Shown: positions 49,008 to 60,233 of the stretch, in pieces | Numbering within the stretch: position 1 is the first letter of the stretch | Layout of the letters: each line of letters starts with the position of its first letter | Source of the DNA: Talinum fruticosum | Taxonomy: Eukaryota; Streptophyta; Magnoliopsida; Caryophyllales; Talinaceae | NCBI GenBank assembly: GCA_021018815.1 | Contig: JAITYX010000030.1 | Location: 2,557,001 to 2,621,000 of the forward strand | DNA: 64,000 nucleotides | Reading direction: 5' to 3' | The notes under the pieces: model-generated | Database searches by the model: none | What the model was told of the DNA's origin: nothing | Seen by the model: the letters and a program-made list of their open reading frames with translations, nothing else | Translations under genes and position numbers: made by a program

Positions 49008-49928
49008 GATTATCCCACACTCTATTTTCCTCAGGCATTTCTAAATTAACTTTTAAGCATCATCATAAAGAACTTCAGCGATAAAATAAGCAACAGAAGC
49101 CATAAAAGCCTCATAATATAGACTGTTATTCTTTCTACAGTAACCCCACAGGTTTGGTTCTCTGATCTGCCTGAATCTCGCATTCCACATAAATCCATCT
49201 GAACTTATCTTCCAATTTTTATGCTTTGTAGAAGGACAAGAAGCACCACCACGGGACAAAAGCCACACCTAAGTAAGAGAATTATACGGGATGGCAGGGA
49301 GCACTAACATCACTGCAGAACAAGGTTTTAGAAACCAAGGCTTGCTGTTGAATAAATCGCAATATATAGGTCAATTGGAAAAAAAAAAATTCGCAAGAGG
49401 GAATTCCTTCCCCCCGGCACCAACCAAATTCTCATTATCTCTCTTTTCGTATCCGCCAGGTGTTATATGGCAGTTAGCACATCGATGATTGTGACATTGA
49501 TTGCCAAACAGTGAATGAGGATATGGATGTTGAATGAGAACAGGGTATCAACCCCTCCATCACTAATGAATTAAGTTGCTAACTATTCTAAGAAATTCAA
49601 CACAGAAGTTCAAAGTATACAACCAATAATTTCTGCATAAACACTGTAGGACACATTCCCAAAAGAGAGAGCTGTGGCCACCTTGATAATTTGCAGATAT
49701 ATTTACATCAAAAGAAAGCATGCGAAGCAGTAGCATTAATACACACAGCTTAAGTTACTGCTCTTGAACACGTTAACACGAGATCTTCAATACATTGAAA
49801 CAAGACACTGGTCATGCCAACAACAAATATATCCAAAATTGGACCAGATCCTCTTCTCTTTGCTTAATCTATGGGTTGTCCAAAAACTAGAAGTACTTCT
49901 CTATCAGTGCTGAAAGAACCAGAAGGTG

Positions 49929-52900
49929 TCAACCACTGCCAAGATTGGAAACAAATGATGCAATAGCCTTGACAGCAGACTCTTCAAAATCATTTTGGCT
50001 AAGTCCTGCAGCCTGAAGATGCTTCTTAGCAACTTTGAATGAGTGATCGCCACCCTCAATCACATGCAAATCACTGATGGGGCTAATCTTTTTCCGAACA
50101 GCTTCCAGCTTATCCAGAGGGCATAGCCCATCTTTGCTACCCTACAAACACCCTCAACCAAAAATAATGGATAAAAGGTAAAAATTTAAAAATTGACATA
50201 ATAAAACAAGCGAAGAAGTACTCTATAGGGAGCCAAGCAAGGAAAAGATAGATTTGCCCATTCCCCATGCAACGTTCGCTCGCCCCCACCTATAGGGTTA
50301 GTGATGACATAACCTGGCCAAATATGCATCTGTGTGCTTGTGTGAACATAGCTAAGTTACCAAGATGCACCTTCTTGTTCTAGTCATGAAGTGCCATTAC
50401 AATTGTCAACATGAAGTGCCAATACAATTCTCATACTCATTGAACTTGTTTAGAGAGATAATAGGACTCATTGATTATAGAGTGGTTAAAGCCTCTCAGG
50501 ACCACCAAAATCGAGGCTATTACACAAATTTTACAATTTTTGCAACGGTTTTTAAGAGTTAAATAGTGATTAAGCACTCTCTTAGTCTCTTCAACCCATC
50601 AAAATGTTTAGGATGCTTATGACCATTATTGACACTTCAGAGAGTTCTAATACCATCAAAACACCAGTTTTTGGCATCTTGGAATTACGCTTCTAGTCCA
50701 CAGGATGGTTCCAGTGAAGCACTTATGCACATAAAATTACTTAGACGGTTAGGCCATATTCAGAACATTTCCTAAAAGATCACATATGTGAGCGTTTAGA
50801 GCCTGTGAAAACCGAAAAGGAGTACATACATAATTTTAGGAATTTTGGGAAAATGCCACAAGAACTCGTAAAATGGTGAGCAAATGCCCTACTCAACCCT
50901 CAAAATGTTTAGGGTATTCTAAAAACTTCAAAATGCATTCTAGACCTCTATAACACTCATTAAGGAATTTTGGAACTACTCCAAAATCTACAAAATGATG
51001 GCAATAGATTCACATACAGCTATCGAATTGTTTAGATTTTTGAACATATTAAGAAGGTTTGCAAGCACAGTATTTAAAAACCTCTCAGAAATAGATTTAA
51101 AAGGCGAACTGAGATACAAAAAATCCTAAAAACTGACACATGAAGTGTAAGCAAAGGCAAATATGCATGCATCCTGGATATGAGGCCCATATTTTGCTAA
51201 AGTACTTATTGACATTTTACACTTCCAAAATTCGTTTTGCTAGCAACTAATTGTTATCATCCAATTCATTAATTAAAAAAACAATTACATAAAAGAAATT
51301 ATGAATCATTTTCTTGGGATGGGTCCACAGTTCACCTTTTTTTTTGAAGTAATCAAAATTTGCAATAAGTAGATACCAAGAGGGAATCACTCATGTACAA
51401 AAGAGGAAATAACAAAATCATCATGCCCTCAAGTTCTCATACATAATATTATCCACAAAAAATTAAAAGAAAGTCAAGTTTCTTGCACTATTAAGCACGG
51501 CTCCAGCTATACAAGGTTCTCAAAAGGTAGAGTTTGAAATCTTGATAGGACAAGACTTTGCCTTCAAAAACCACTTACTCATTTCCTTCCAAGAACACCA
51601 CCAAAGGAATCATCTTCCAAACACCACAAGCACAACACTTCTTCATTCTTCTCCAAGCCACCACCACAATTTTTGTACGTAGAAGTTGAACCCAACTAAT
51701 AGTCTGATACCCGTCAAGGAAAGAGACAAATCCGAAATAGATGGAACCTAACTTTAATGAATAAGGAGGTGGTCTAGAGTTCAACTATTGGCTGCCCTAC
51801 ATGAGATTCTAGAAGTCGGGTTTCAGTTAATTAGAGTCTTTGAACAAGCATTTAATTTGAAGGAAATCCATAGATTTTTTTGGGTTCAGCTCAAAATTGC
51901 ATCAATTTTCTAGAGAGAGTATTATTTGAACAAAGTTTAGAGTTTGATGGGCGACTACCTCATCTTTCAGTCTCTAGCTGAATATATCAATGATCCGGGA
52001 AAAAACGTCCCCTCATGAAACACAGACAATGAACTTTGAGCCTGACACCAAAGTGAGCCTAAGCACACTAAGGCATACTGTTTAAACTGAGAGGGCAAAT
52101 GGCCCTACAATATAAGTACCCCAGTTTGGTCATAAAAACTAGAGCAAGAGTGACAAGTTACCTGCACAAACATGATGGGAACTGTGAGTTGAACCAATGT
52201 CTCATCTCGTATTACTCCATTCATTCCCTGGGAGATCAAATGGAATAAATGTCTTGTCTCTAGAAAGTAACAATAGCATTCAACAATTAACCAAAGTAGT
52301 AAACAACCATATGAACAGCAACTTTCAAACCTTTAGAGGGTATCCTAGACAGACTATCGCTGACGCAGAAATCTCCTCTTGACTTGCCACCATGCAACTA
52401 ACTCTAAAAAATAAATACACAACAAAAAAGGTTTATGTGAAACACCAGCCATTCGTAAAACAATGTGCAACATATACACATAACCAGAATGAAGAATCTT
52501 AACCCAGTTTGTTGAACCACTCCAAACGGTTTCTCAATAAAATATTCTAAGCTTTATATATACTCTAATCACAAAATGATATTGAAACTGTCCTCAAAAA
52601 GAAACAAAGATTCTAATTTCATAGCTATTAGAAATGGAAAATTAAAGAATGTAACTACAATTTTTAGAACGAAAACTAGAGAAACAGGATTTTGGCTCTT
52701 TAACTATAATGGTTTGGATCCAAGGGAGAAAGAGGATTTAGCTATAATGGTTTGGATCCAAGGGATCTATAAAATCGGTGTTTGGTCATTGTTATTAGTG
52801 AAACAAAAAAAGACCATAAGAGATCGTATGTTTTACTAATTACAAATCAAAGGCATTGAAATCAAGAAGTATACAACAATAATATAAGCAGTTTGGATCC

Positions 52901-53688
52901 TGACGCAACAGGGTCTAAGATAACTCCAAATATAATTAGCCTTACATCAACTTTCCAACCAAAATACCTTGAGCCCATCGACTTCCCCACCAAAATGAGA
53001 GGATGACCAGGATATTTAGCAACTGCCTTTTTGACAACATCAACATGAAAATCAACCAACTTTTCTGCCTTCGGGGAGCCCTTTTCTTTCCACCCGATAA
53101 ATCTGTCATCGCACAAATGTAATCAGTACATAAATCAACTAGTCAAAAAACAGTTGCACAGGGCCTTCACGGTTTTGGCTTCCCGGAGAAAGCAGTAACC
53201 ACATGCTAAGAACAAATTAGAATCCTCTTGAAAATAACACTCACAGGGATAGTCAAAGGTAATCACTTCAACAGCGTTCAAGGCCTTCCCTAGCATCTCT
53301 TTCCATCTGTAAAACATCTATCACTCATTCAATTTCACTGTTTGCTTCCATTACATACAAAAGCAAGTATGTCTAAGGCGTGACTTTCAAATAATATCAA
53401 GGCCCTAAGTTTTCCATTCAAACTGAAACTACAACCTTCACACTTCACAGTTATCAACTGATAATTAGAAACATGGACAAATTACCCAAAACTTGGTGTT
53501 GTCCATTCAATACATAGTCGGAGGAGGGGAGAGAGAGAGGACCTGATCATCCAGTCGGAAGTGGAAGGAGCGCCGGCACCATGAGCGAAGACAACGAGCG
53601 GCAACATCTTCTCAAGAACGGACGACTCGTGAGCGGAGCCGCTTGATTGGTCGGCACGGCGGCGCTTGGAGGGCGGTGAATCGGCCAT
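49929..53688 (-). CDS. Alpha/beta-hydrolase of the TEX30/KANSL3-like type, -1 frameshift in exon 3
   Basis: Serine-hydrolase-fold protein. Exons on the minus strand: 53688-53543, 53306-53245, 53102-52968, 52403-52331, 52227-52162, 50141-49929, all GT-AG. The N-terminus is basic (MADSPPSKRRRADQ), then LPLVVFAHGAGAPSTSDWM (oxyanion-loop HGAGAP), the nucleophile elbow GKSMGSR (Ser near residue 110), VCLGYPLK, IMFVQGSKDGLCP (Asp at about 165) and VIEGGDHSF (His near 194), so a complete triad is visible. Length is 231 aa, normal for the family. In exon 3, YLSGGKKRAP is followed by loss of frame; a fifth C in the run at 53076-53073 would give the family-typical PPKAEKLVDFHVDVVKKAVA. Intron 5 is 2.0 kb. 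A GA/CT-rich donor region follows exon 1. Substrate unknown. Confidence 0.9.
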
Positions 53689-53945
53689 AGTTCGCCGGAG
53701 AAAATACAGAAACCCTAGCAGGAGAGAAAAATTTGCACTACTCCAAATGCAGCAAAATACAATACACCACAAACAGTAGTACAATTACACAAATGTGTGT
53801 GAATTTTCGCGCCAAATGGAAGCGCCTAATCATGAGGCTAACGAGGGATACATATTAAAGCCCATGGGCCTGTGTGGTCTATTACTCAAGTAATAGTGTT
53901 TTTTTTTTTTTTATGTGCTCAAGTTATGACGTGCATTCAGCTTAT

Positions 53946-53961
53946 AATTATATTTAGGGTT
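53946..53961 (+). repeat. Target-site duplication, left copy
   Basis: AATTATATTTAGGGTT, identical over 16 bp to 58493-58508. The pair brackets the LINE exactly: right copy directly after the poly-A tail, left copy directly before the first LINE-derived sequence. Confidence 0.85.
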
Positions 53962-56522
53962 TGGGAGAATATTCACCTGAAAAAAATATTTGAAAGGACA
54001 TCTTATCTATGAAAAATTAAATAGAGCTATTGCGCGCTCTAATTGGCGGAATATGTACCCTAATTGCTCCGTCTCTCATGAGCCATTCTTGTGTTCGGAT
54101 CATAGCTACATTATATTGGATTCTAACCCTATTGTCCCAAGCAACATTCTTATCAAAAATTTAGATTTCGAAGCATTGGTCGACTTACCCGAAAGTCAAT
54201 AAAATTATCAAACAACAATGGAATGGGCAACCGAGAGGGACGCTTATGTACAAAGTTGTTAGTAAACTCAAGAATGTTAAATCTAAGCTTAAGCTATGGG
54301 CCTCCAAAGTCCGTAGTAACTATTCTCACAAGGTAGAAAGGAATTCAAATCTCTTACAGATTGTGGAAGATAAAATCTTGTCCGACCCTTGTAATCATAA
54401 ATTATTACACTGGCAAGCCCGCTTAAGTAAACAAAGAGAACGACTTCGTTGTTTAATCGAAATATTGGGGAAAGTTTTATCGTAAATAATGGTTGACTAA
54501 GGGTGACGTAAACTCTAATCTCTTTCATTGTAGTTGTTCTTTCCGGAAGAAAAAACGAATATAATTAGAATTAAAGATGAGTCCGGAGGATGGATCCATG
54601 ATAAAGAGGATATTCAACGGAAATTTGTAACGGACCTTACTAAAAGATTTAAATCTCAACAGGGTACTAATGGAACACGGATGTGCACGAATCAGCCGAT
54701 CCGGCTTACCAATGATGATAATAACCAGCTCATCCTTCCGATTTCTCCTCGCTGAGGTCAAGACTGTTGTTTTTCAAATGAACCCAACTAAAGCTCCAGG
54801 GCTCGACGGCTTTGGCGCTGGGTTCTTCCAACAAGCATTGGGATGTTATTGGTAATGACATTATCTGCGTGCATTATGGATTTTTTAATAACGGAAAGTT
54901 ATTAAAAGAGCTTAATCGTACCTTTATTACATTAATACCGAAAGTTACAAGCCCTTCGCTTACTTCGCACTTTATACCAATCGGCTTGTGCAATAGTCTT
55001 TACAAGATTATTTTGAAAATTCTAGTCAATAGGTTAAGGCCTATTCTACAAAGGATTGTCGCCCCTACCAGAGTGCATTCATGCCTAATAGGGACATCCA
55101 TGATAATATTCTTTTGGCACATGAAGTCATTAACAAATTTGGGAATATTAAAGGGAAACAAGCTTATATTGGACTGAAATTGGATATGGAGAAAGCTTAT
55201 GATATAATTGAATGGGATTTTATCTTTGCTTGTCTCAAGGATTTGGGTTTCCATTCGGTTTGGATTAACTGGATACGTGAATGTATTACATCGGTCACAT
55301 ATTCAATTCTCATCAACGATGGGTCTTGTGGTTTTTTCCGTCCATCTAGAGGACTCGAGACAAGGTGATCCCTGTCTCCATACTTGTTCATATTGTGTAT
55401 GGATGTTTTGGCCTATAGGCTTCACTTTGTCGCCTCGAACCCTAAATCGGGGATTGGGATTAAAATTTGTCCGCAAGCCCAAAAATCCCCTGCTTGTCTG
55501 TTTGCGGATGATAGCCTCTTGTTTTGTAAGGCCAATTATGAAACATGCCTTAGGCTCCATAATATTCTGAATGATTTCGCAATCAGCTCGGCTAACTTAT
55601 TAATTTTAATAAGTCGGCGATTATTTTTCCAAAAACTCTACGACTGCCGATAGGAATATGGTTGCCTCTGTGTTTAATATTCCGCATTCGATTCTTTGGG
55701 AAAATACTTAGGTTGTCCTTGTTTTCAAAGGTAGAGCCAACAACTCTATTTTTGCGGATATTTTATCAAGAGCGGACAACAAATTACAAAACTGGAAAGC
55801 CAATGCGCTCTCTAAAGCAAGCAGGGTGGTACTTATACAGCCTAATCTAGAATCTCTACCGACTCACGTGATGCAGAGTTTTAAACTACCAAAAAGCATG
55901 TCTAACTCTTTGGATAAAATTAATCAAGATTTTTTTGGAAAAAATCTCATGATGCCACTGGGATACCAATGGTAGCTTGGGATAAAATTTGTACTCCCAA
56001 GAAATTGGGGGTTTGGGCCTTAGGAAAATTGAGACAGCTTAACCAAGCCTTTCTTTGTAAACTTATTTGGAAATACTTATACGAAGACAATAATTTATGG
56101 GGGTCAATTATGAGAACTAAGTATCCTCTATCGGAGGATTTTTCTCAAGGAAAATAAAAGCTTCGGATTCTTGGGCTTGGAAATGTTTGCTTAAAGAACG
56201 TGATCTTTTAAAAAGGGCTTAAGATGGAAAATAGGCAATGGCAAAAATACGAAATTCGATATGATTTCCGGTGTGGTAATTTTAAGTTAGTGGATTATTA
56301 TGACAATAATATTCCAAATATCCCCTCCTTGGATGCCACAATAAGTGAATTTATAACTCCGGATAAAGAGTGGGATCCGATACGTCTAAATTCTTTTCTT
56401 CCAACCGATGTTTGTCGAGTTATCAAGACTATCCCTCTCCCTTTTCATGACATTGAGGATTCTGTTTGTTGGGGTTTGTCTAACAACGAGAAAGTTTACT
56501 ACTAAGTCTCGCCACTTGGAAT

Positions 56523-57394
56523 TAGGGGTGAGCACGACCGACGGATACCTCGGAACCGGACCGGAACCGGTCAAACGGGTAAGGTTCTGGAACCGGAACC
56601 GGTCAAACGGGTAAGGATAAGGTTCCTAAAATTTAGGAACTCGTCAAACGGGTAAGGGTAAAGTTCCTAAAATCAAACCTTGGAACCGGAACTCGGAACT
56701 CGTTTAGACAGGTTCGAGTTCCGGTACCTAAAACCCGAAACCTAGAACTGTGGGTACCTGAACCCGTTACTAAAATTTTCGAAATTTTCGGTTTTGAGGC
56801 CCATGAAATTTTTAATTTTGAATTTCTAATGTGTGGTCCAACTTATTAGAAACTCTAATCTCCTTCCTCTTTGTCATTTCGCATTGCTCCATTTCATATT
56901 CCTTCATTTCGCCTCTCTCGCGTTGCTCGTTCTCTCTCTCGCTGCTGCTCGTTGACTCGCGTTGTCCGCTCTCTCGACGAATCGAACTTCATTTCGCGTT
57001 GCTCGCTCTCGCTCCTTCATTTCGAGTTGCTCTGCTTCGCTCCTTCATTCCGCGTTGCTCTGCTCTCTCTCTGCTATCGCTCGTTGACCTCCTCCCAGTC
57101 CTCATCGGTGTTGGCGTCGCCTCCTTCCTTCCTCCCGAGTCCCAGTCTCAACTCTCCCTTGCGGCTTCGTCCTCATCGGTGCTCTCATTACGAAATAGGT
57201 AATTTCTTAATATCTTGTTGTAAACAGGTACCTCGGAACCGGAACCGTAACCTGAGGGTAAGGGTAAGGTTCCTAAAATTCGAAACCGGAACTTGAGGGT
57301 AAGGGTAAGGTTCCTAAAATTCAGGAACCGGTCAAATAGGGTAAGGGTAAGGTTCCTAGTTTTGGTACAGGGTACCCCGAACCGCTCACCCCTA
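56523..57394. mobile_element. hAT-like element nested in the LINE
   Basis: Perfect 11-bp terminal inverted repeats TAGGGGTGAGC/GCTCACCCCTA enclose 872 bp, flanked by an 8-bp target duplication with one mismatch (CTTGGAAT at 56515-56522, CTTGAAAT at 57395-57402). Both ends contain arrays of GGAACCGG and GGGTAAGGTTCC units; the centre (56860-57180) is CT-rich with no transposase. Removing it rejoins the LINE frame around SRHLE. Non-autonomous and younger than the LINE. Confidence 0.85.
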
Positions 57395-58425
57395 CTTGAA
57401 ATGCCCATAATATTCCCATTACTTCACCATCGTGGGATTTTGCATGGATTTGGAGAATGGATTTGATGCCTAAATTAAAGTTATTTATGTGGCAAATAGG
57501 TCACAATGCGTTATCAACAAGGGATAACCTAGCTAAAAGAAGGTTGAACATTGACACTCTTTGTCCACTATGTCATGACCATTATGAGTCAATCGAACAT
57601 CTTTTCTCACAATGCACTTGTGTCATGGACATCCGGGATACAACTTTTTGGCATAAATGGCTAGAGGTGAATCTAAGCCGCTTGCAAAATCCCTCTCTCG
57701 AATCATATTAACTCGCATACTCGGAAGGCTGAAAAAACCATCTCGGATGACCCGTTTCATTCATTTGTTATGGAGTATTTGGAAAAGTAGAAATGACAAA
57801 GTCTTCAATAATGGAACTTTCAATTTCATTGCCACAATCCTTCGAACCAAAACATATTGGGCTGAATGGCAATCTAGGAGCAAGTTGGATCAATATTTCA
57901 ACCCATCCTCACCTTCTCCCTCACTACATGCCAACACTTCTAACCATCCGATTTGTTAGCACAAACCATCCGGAGGATTTATCAAAGTCAACTTTGACGA
58001 GTTCGAGGTCTTCTTCGGCGACGGCGGAAGGCTTCGTCATCGAAATTGGGATGGCGAGTTTCTCCAAGCAGGAGCAACAAATTTAGGGTCATCCTCGGTT
58101 CTTTTAATAGAGGCTACCGCCATGAGAAATGGAGTCAAAACAGCTGTTCAAACGGGATTTCGTTATATCATTTTGGAAGGAGATAACCTAACGGTCATTA
58201 AAGCAATTAAACGAGAAATCCAGGTTCCTTGGGAAATCCAAACGTTGGTTCAAGATACTCATCGTTTCCTTCGAATGTACAATCAAGTTTTTATTCATCA
58301 CACATTTAGAGAAGAGAATCGGATCGCTGACTGGGTAGCTAAGTTTGATCAATGTATTTTTTCTACTTTAGTTTTGTTTTCTATCCCCTCTTCTTCTTTT
58401 CTCTCCATTTTAATGGAGGACAACT

Positions 58426-58456
58426 TAGGTAGAACCCTTGCGAGAAGGGCTACCTA
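58426..58456 (+). other. 3'-terminal hairpin of the LINE
   Basis: TAGGTAG (58426-58432) pairs with CTACCTA (58450-58456), and CCCTT (58435-58439) pairs with AAGGG (58445-58449) around the loop GCGAG, with AA bulged. It sits about 25 nt before the poly-A. The related fragment at 60162-60196 folds the same way with different bases. Confidence 0.75.
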
Positions 58457-58492
58457 TTAGTTATTGTACTTACCCATTCCAAAAAAAAAATA

Positions 58493-58508
58493 AATTATAT
58501 TTAGGGTT
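58493..58508 (+). repeat. Target-site duplication, right copy
   Basis: AATTATATTTAGGGTT, matching 53946-53961 at all 16 positions. Confidence 0.85.
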
Positions 58509-60029
58509 ATTGGATTGAAATAAATTATATTTTGAAGGAATTAGACGATTATATATCGTATTATACTATTGACCATCCGTGCACTATACTTTAGGAGTAT
58601 TTATCATCTCCGAACCAAACCACTTGCTTTTGGACAACTTTAAACTAAAATGTGATATATAACCATCCAAGAAATAAGTGGTATGATTTAGAAACAACGA
58701 AATACCCCTAAATTACGATGCACGGATGGTTAGTATTATAGTATGATATATAATAATTTAAATCCCACAAAATACAGTTTATTTTTAGCTAACGACCTTT
58801 ATGTTTAATATAATTTTATTAAAATATAAAAATATTTACTAAAATAGAAAACCAAATATTGGATTGAGATATTCCCATCATTAATATTGGTTTACTATGG
58901 GATTGGGAAAATGTCAATTTAGCCTTCTATCTAGTAACAAAGTGGAAGATAAAATTTACGGACTACTTGAATAATACAATGGTTTATAACGATGTACTTT
59001 TTTCATTTTAAAATACTTGTCTTTTTAAGGTTAGAAGAGAGTATTAAGAAAATATTAAATTCATGATAAATTTGTGTTAAAAAATCAAGTTGCCCTAAGA
59101 TTTTATTAATCAGTTAGAAAAGGGAAGAAAAAAACAATTAATAAGGACAATGATGATCTAACCATATTTCAATGCTTTTAAGGTTTAATAAATAGACCTG
59201 TTCGCCTATAACCACGCATACATAATCATCTCTTTGAACTCAGTCCATACGATTAGTGGGTATTGGATCAACCCCCGGTTGTCGTGTGAGGTGGTTGATG
59301 TTACATATTACTAACATGGTTAACTTGTTCACAACCACAACCCCCACCCAGAACCATTTTGTTAACCATGCGGTATGGTTCAGCGAATTCCAACCCCGTC
59401 CACCCGCAGTTTATTGGGCAGGTTGGCCTAGTAAGCCCTGTTTTCTGCCTGTAACCGCACCTTCTACCAAATAGGCGAGGATTCAAATTTCATTATAAAT
59501 ATTTATTAGCAACTAATAAAGATTTTTATGGGCTAACAGTGTCCCATATAGCACCGCCCATGGACTAATGTCTTTTGTATTTATACTTTTATTGTCCATT
59601 TTCCTTCGTTGATGAGAGTTAGAGATCATCCTTTCGAGCACACTCATTCCCCCACCACCCTATTATCCTCTCTCGTCCACTTACTCCTTTGATCACTCTA
59701 CACGAGTTCTTCACTTTACTTTGACGGTTCCAAAATTCCTTCATGCGTAGCAACATGATTTGCCTACGGACTTAGACATGAAGCTTAAGAAGGATGGTAC
59801 CAGATTCGTTGAGCAAGCACCTATCATAGCACTCGAGGGTCTGGCATTATTACGTGATGACATCAAAACATATGGGAAGCGGTTGTCTAGTATCTCCAAG
59901 TCGAAGGGGATAATATATCATACTGGTCAATGCAATCAAGGGGCTCGTTCATACACCATGGCAAATACATATTTTAATGGAAGATGTCCATGCCAGACTC
60001 TCCCATTTCTCAAGCATATCATTTACCCA
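58509..60029. other. Intergenic DNA, no gene recognised
   Basis: AT-rich. The 91-residue open frame at 59760-60035 (with DLDMKLKKDGTRFVEQAP) has no motif known to me and ends next to a LINE tail, so it may be decayed transposon or host sequence. A segment around 59250-59470 is GC-richer and may be a further repeat. Confidence 0.35.
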
Positions 60030-60233
60030 TACTAATCGGGATCGAGGCTAATATGGTCACCAACTGGATACCTAAATACAATTGTTTGATTAGAAACGGT
60101 AGTATTTTTCTTATCCTCCTTATAGAAAATTTATTTTTATTTTTGTTTTTATTAGTAATAATTTAGGTATAATCCTCGTGAAAAGAGTTACCTAAATTAT
60201 TATATACTTACCCTGAAAAACAAAAAAAAACAA
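60030..60233 (+). mobile_element. 3' fragment of a second LINE of the same family
   Basis: IEANMVTNWIPKYN parallels REENRIADWVAKFD of the first LINE. The end, AGGTATAATCCTCGTGAAAA, GAGTTACCTAAATTATTATA and TACTTACCCTG plus A-rich tail, is the counterpart of its AGGTAGAACCCTTGCGAGAA, GGGCTACCTATTAGTTATTG, TACTTACCCATTCC plus tail. Only the last ~200 bp is recognised; the 5' border is uncertain. Confidence 0.7.

Larger units (their letters stand above)
53962..58492 (+). mobile_element. Decayed L1-type LINE (non-LTR retrotransposon), 5'-truncated
   Basis: Order on the plus strand: end of the endonuclease domain (YEKLNRAIARSNWRNMYPN, SDHSYIIL); reverse transcriptase with NPTKAPGLDGF, FITLIPK, LVNRLRPILQ, DMEKAYDIIEWDFI and CLFADDSLLF (the catalytic YADD-type motif reads FADD); a thumb/connection region (VAWDKICTPKKLGVWALGKL); a zinc-binding RT domain (CPLCHDHYESIEHLFSQC); and an RNase H-like domain (FREENRIADWVAKFDQ). 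The frame shifts many times and several stops occur, so it is dead. The 3' end has a hairpin at 58426-58456 and a poly-A run at 58481-58492. The interior is interrupted by a hAT-like element (56523-57394). The 16-bp target duplication shows that truncation inside the endonuclease domain happened at insertion. Confidence 0.9.

Noticed and set aside
56831..57296. Frames of 123 and 141 residues with Ser/Leu/Arg-rich sequence
   Set aside because: Inside the CT-rich core of the hAT-like element; no transposase motifs.
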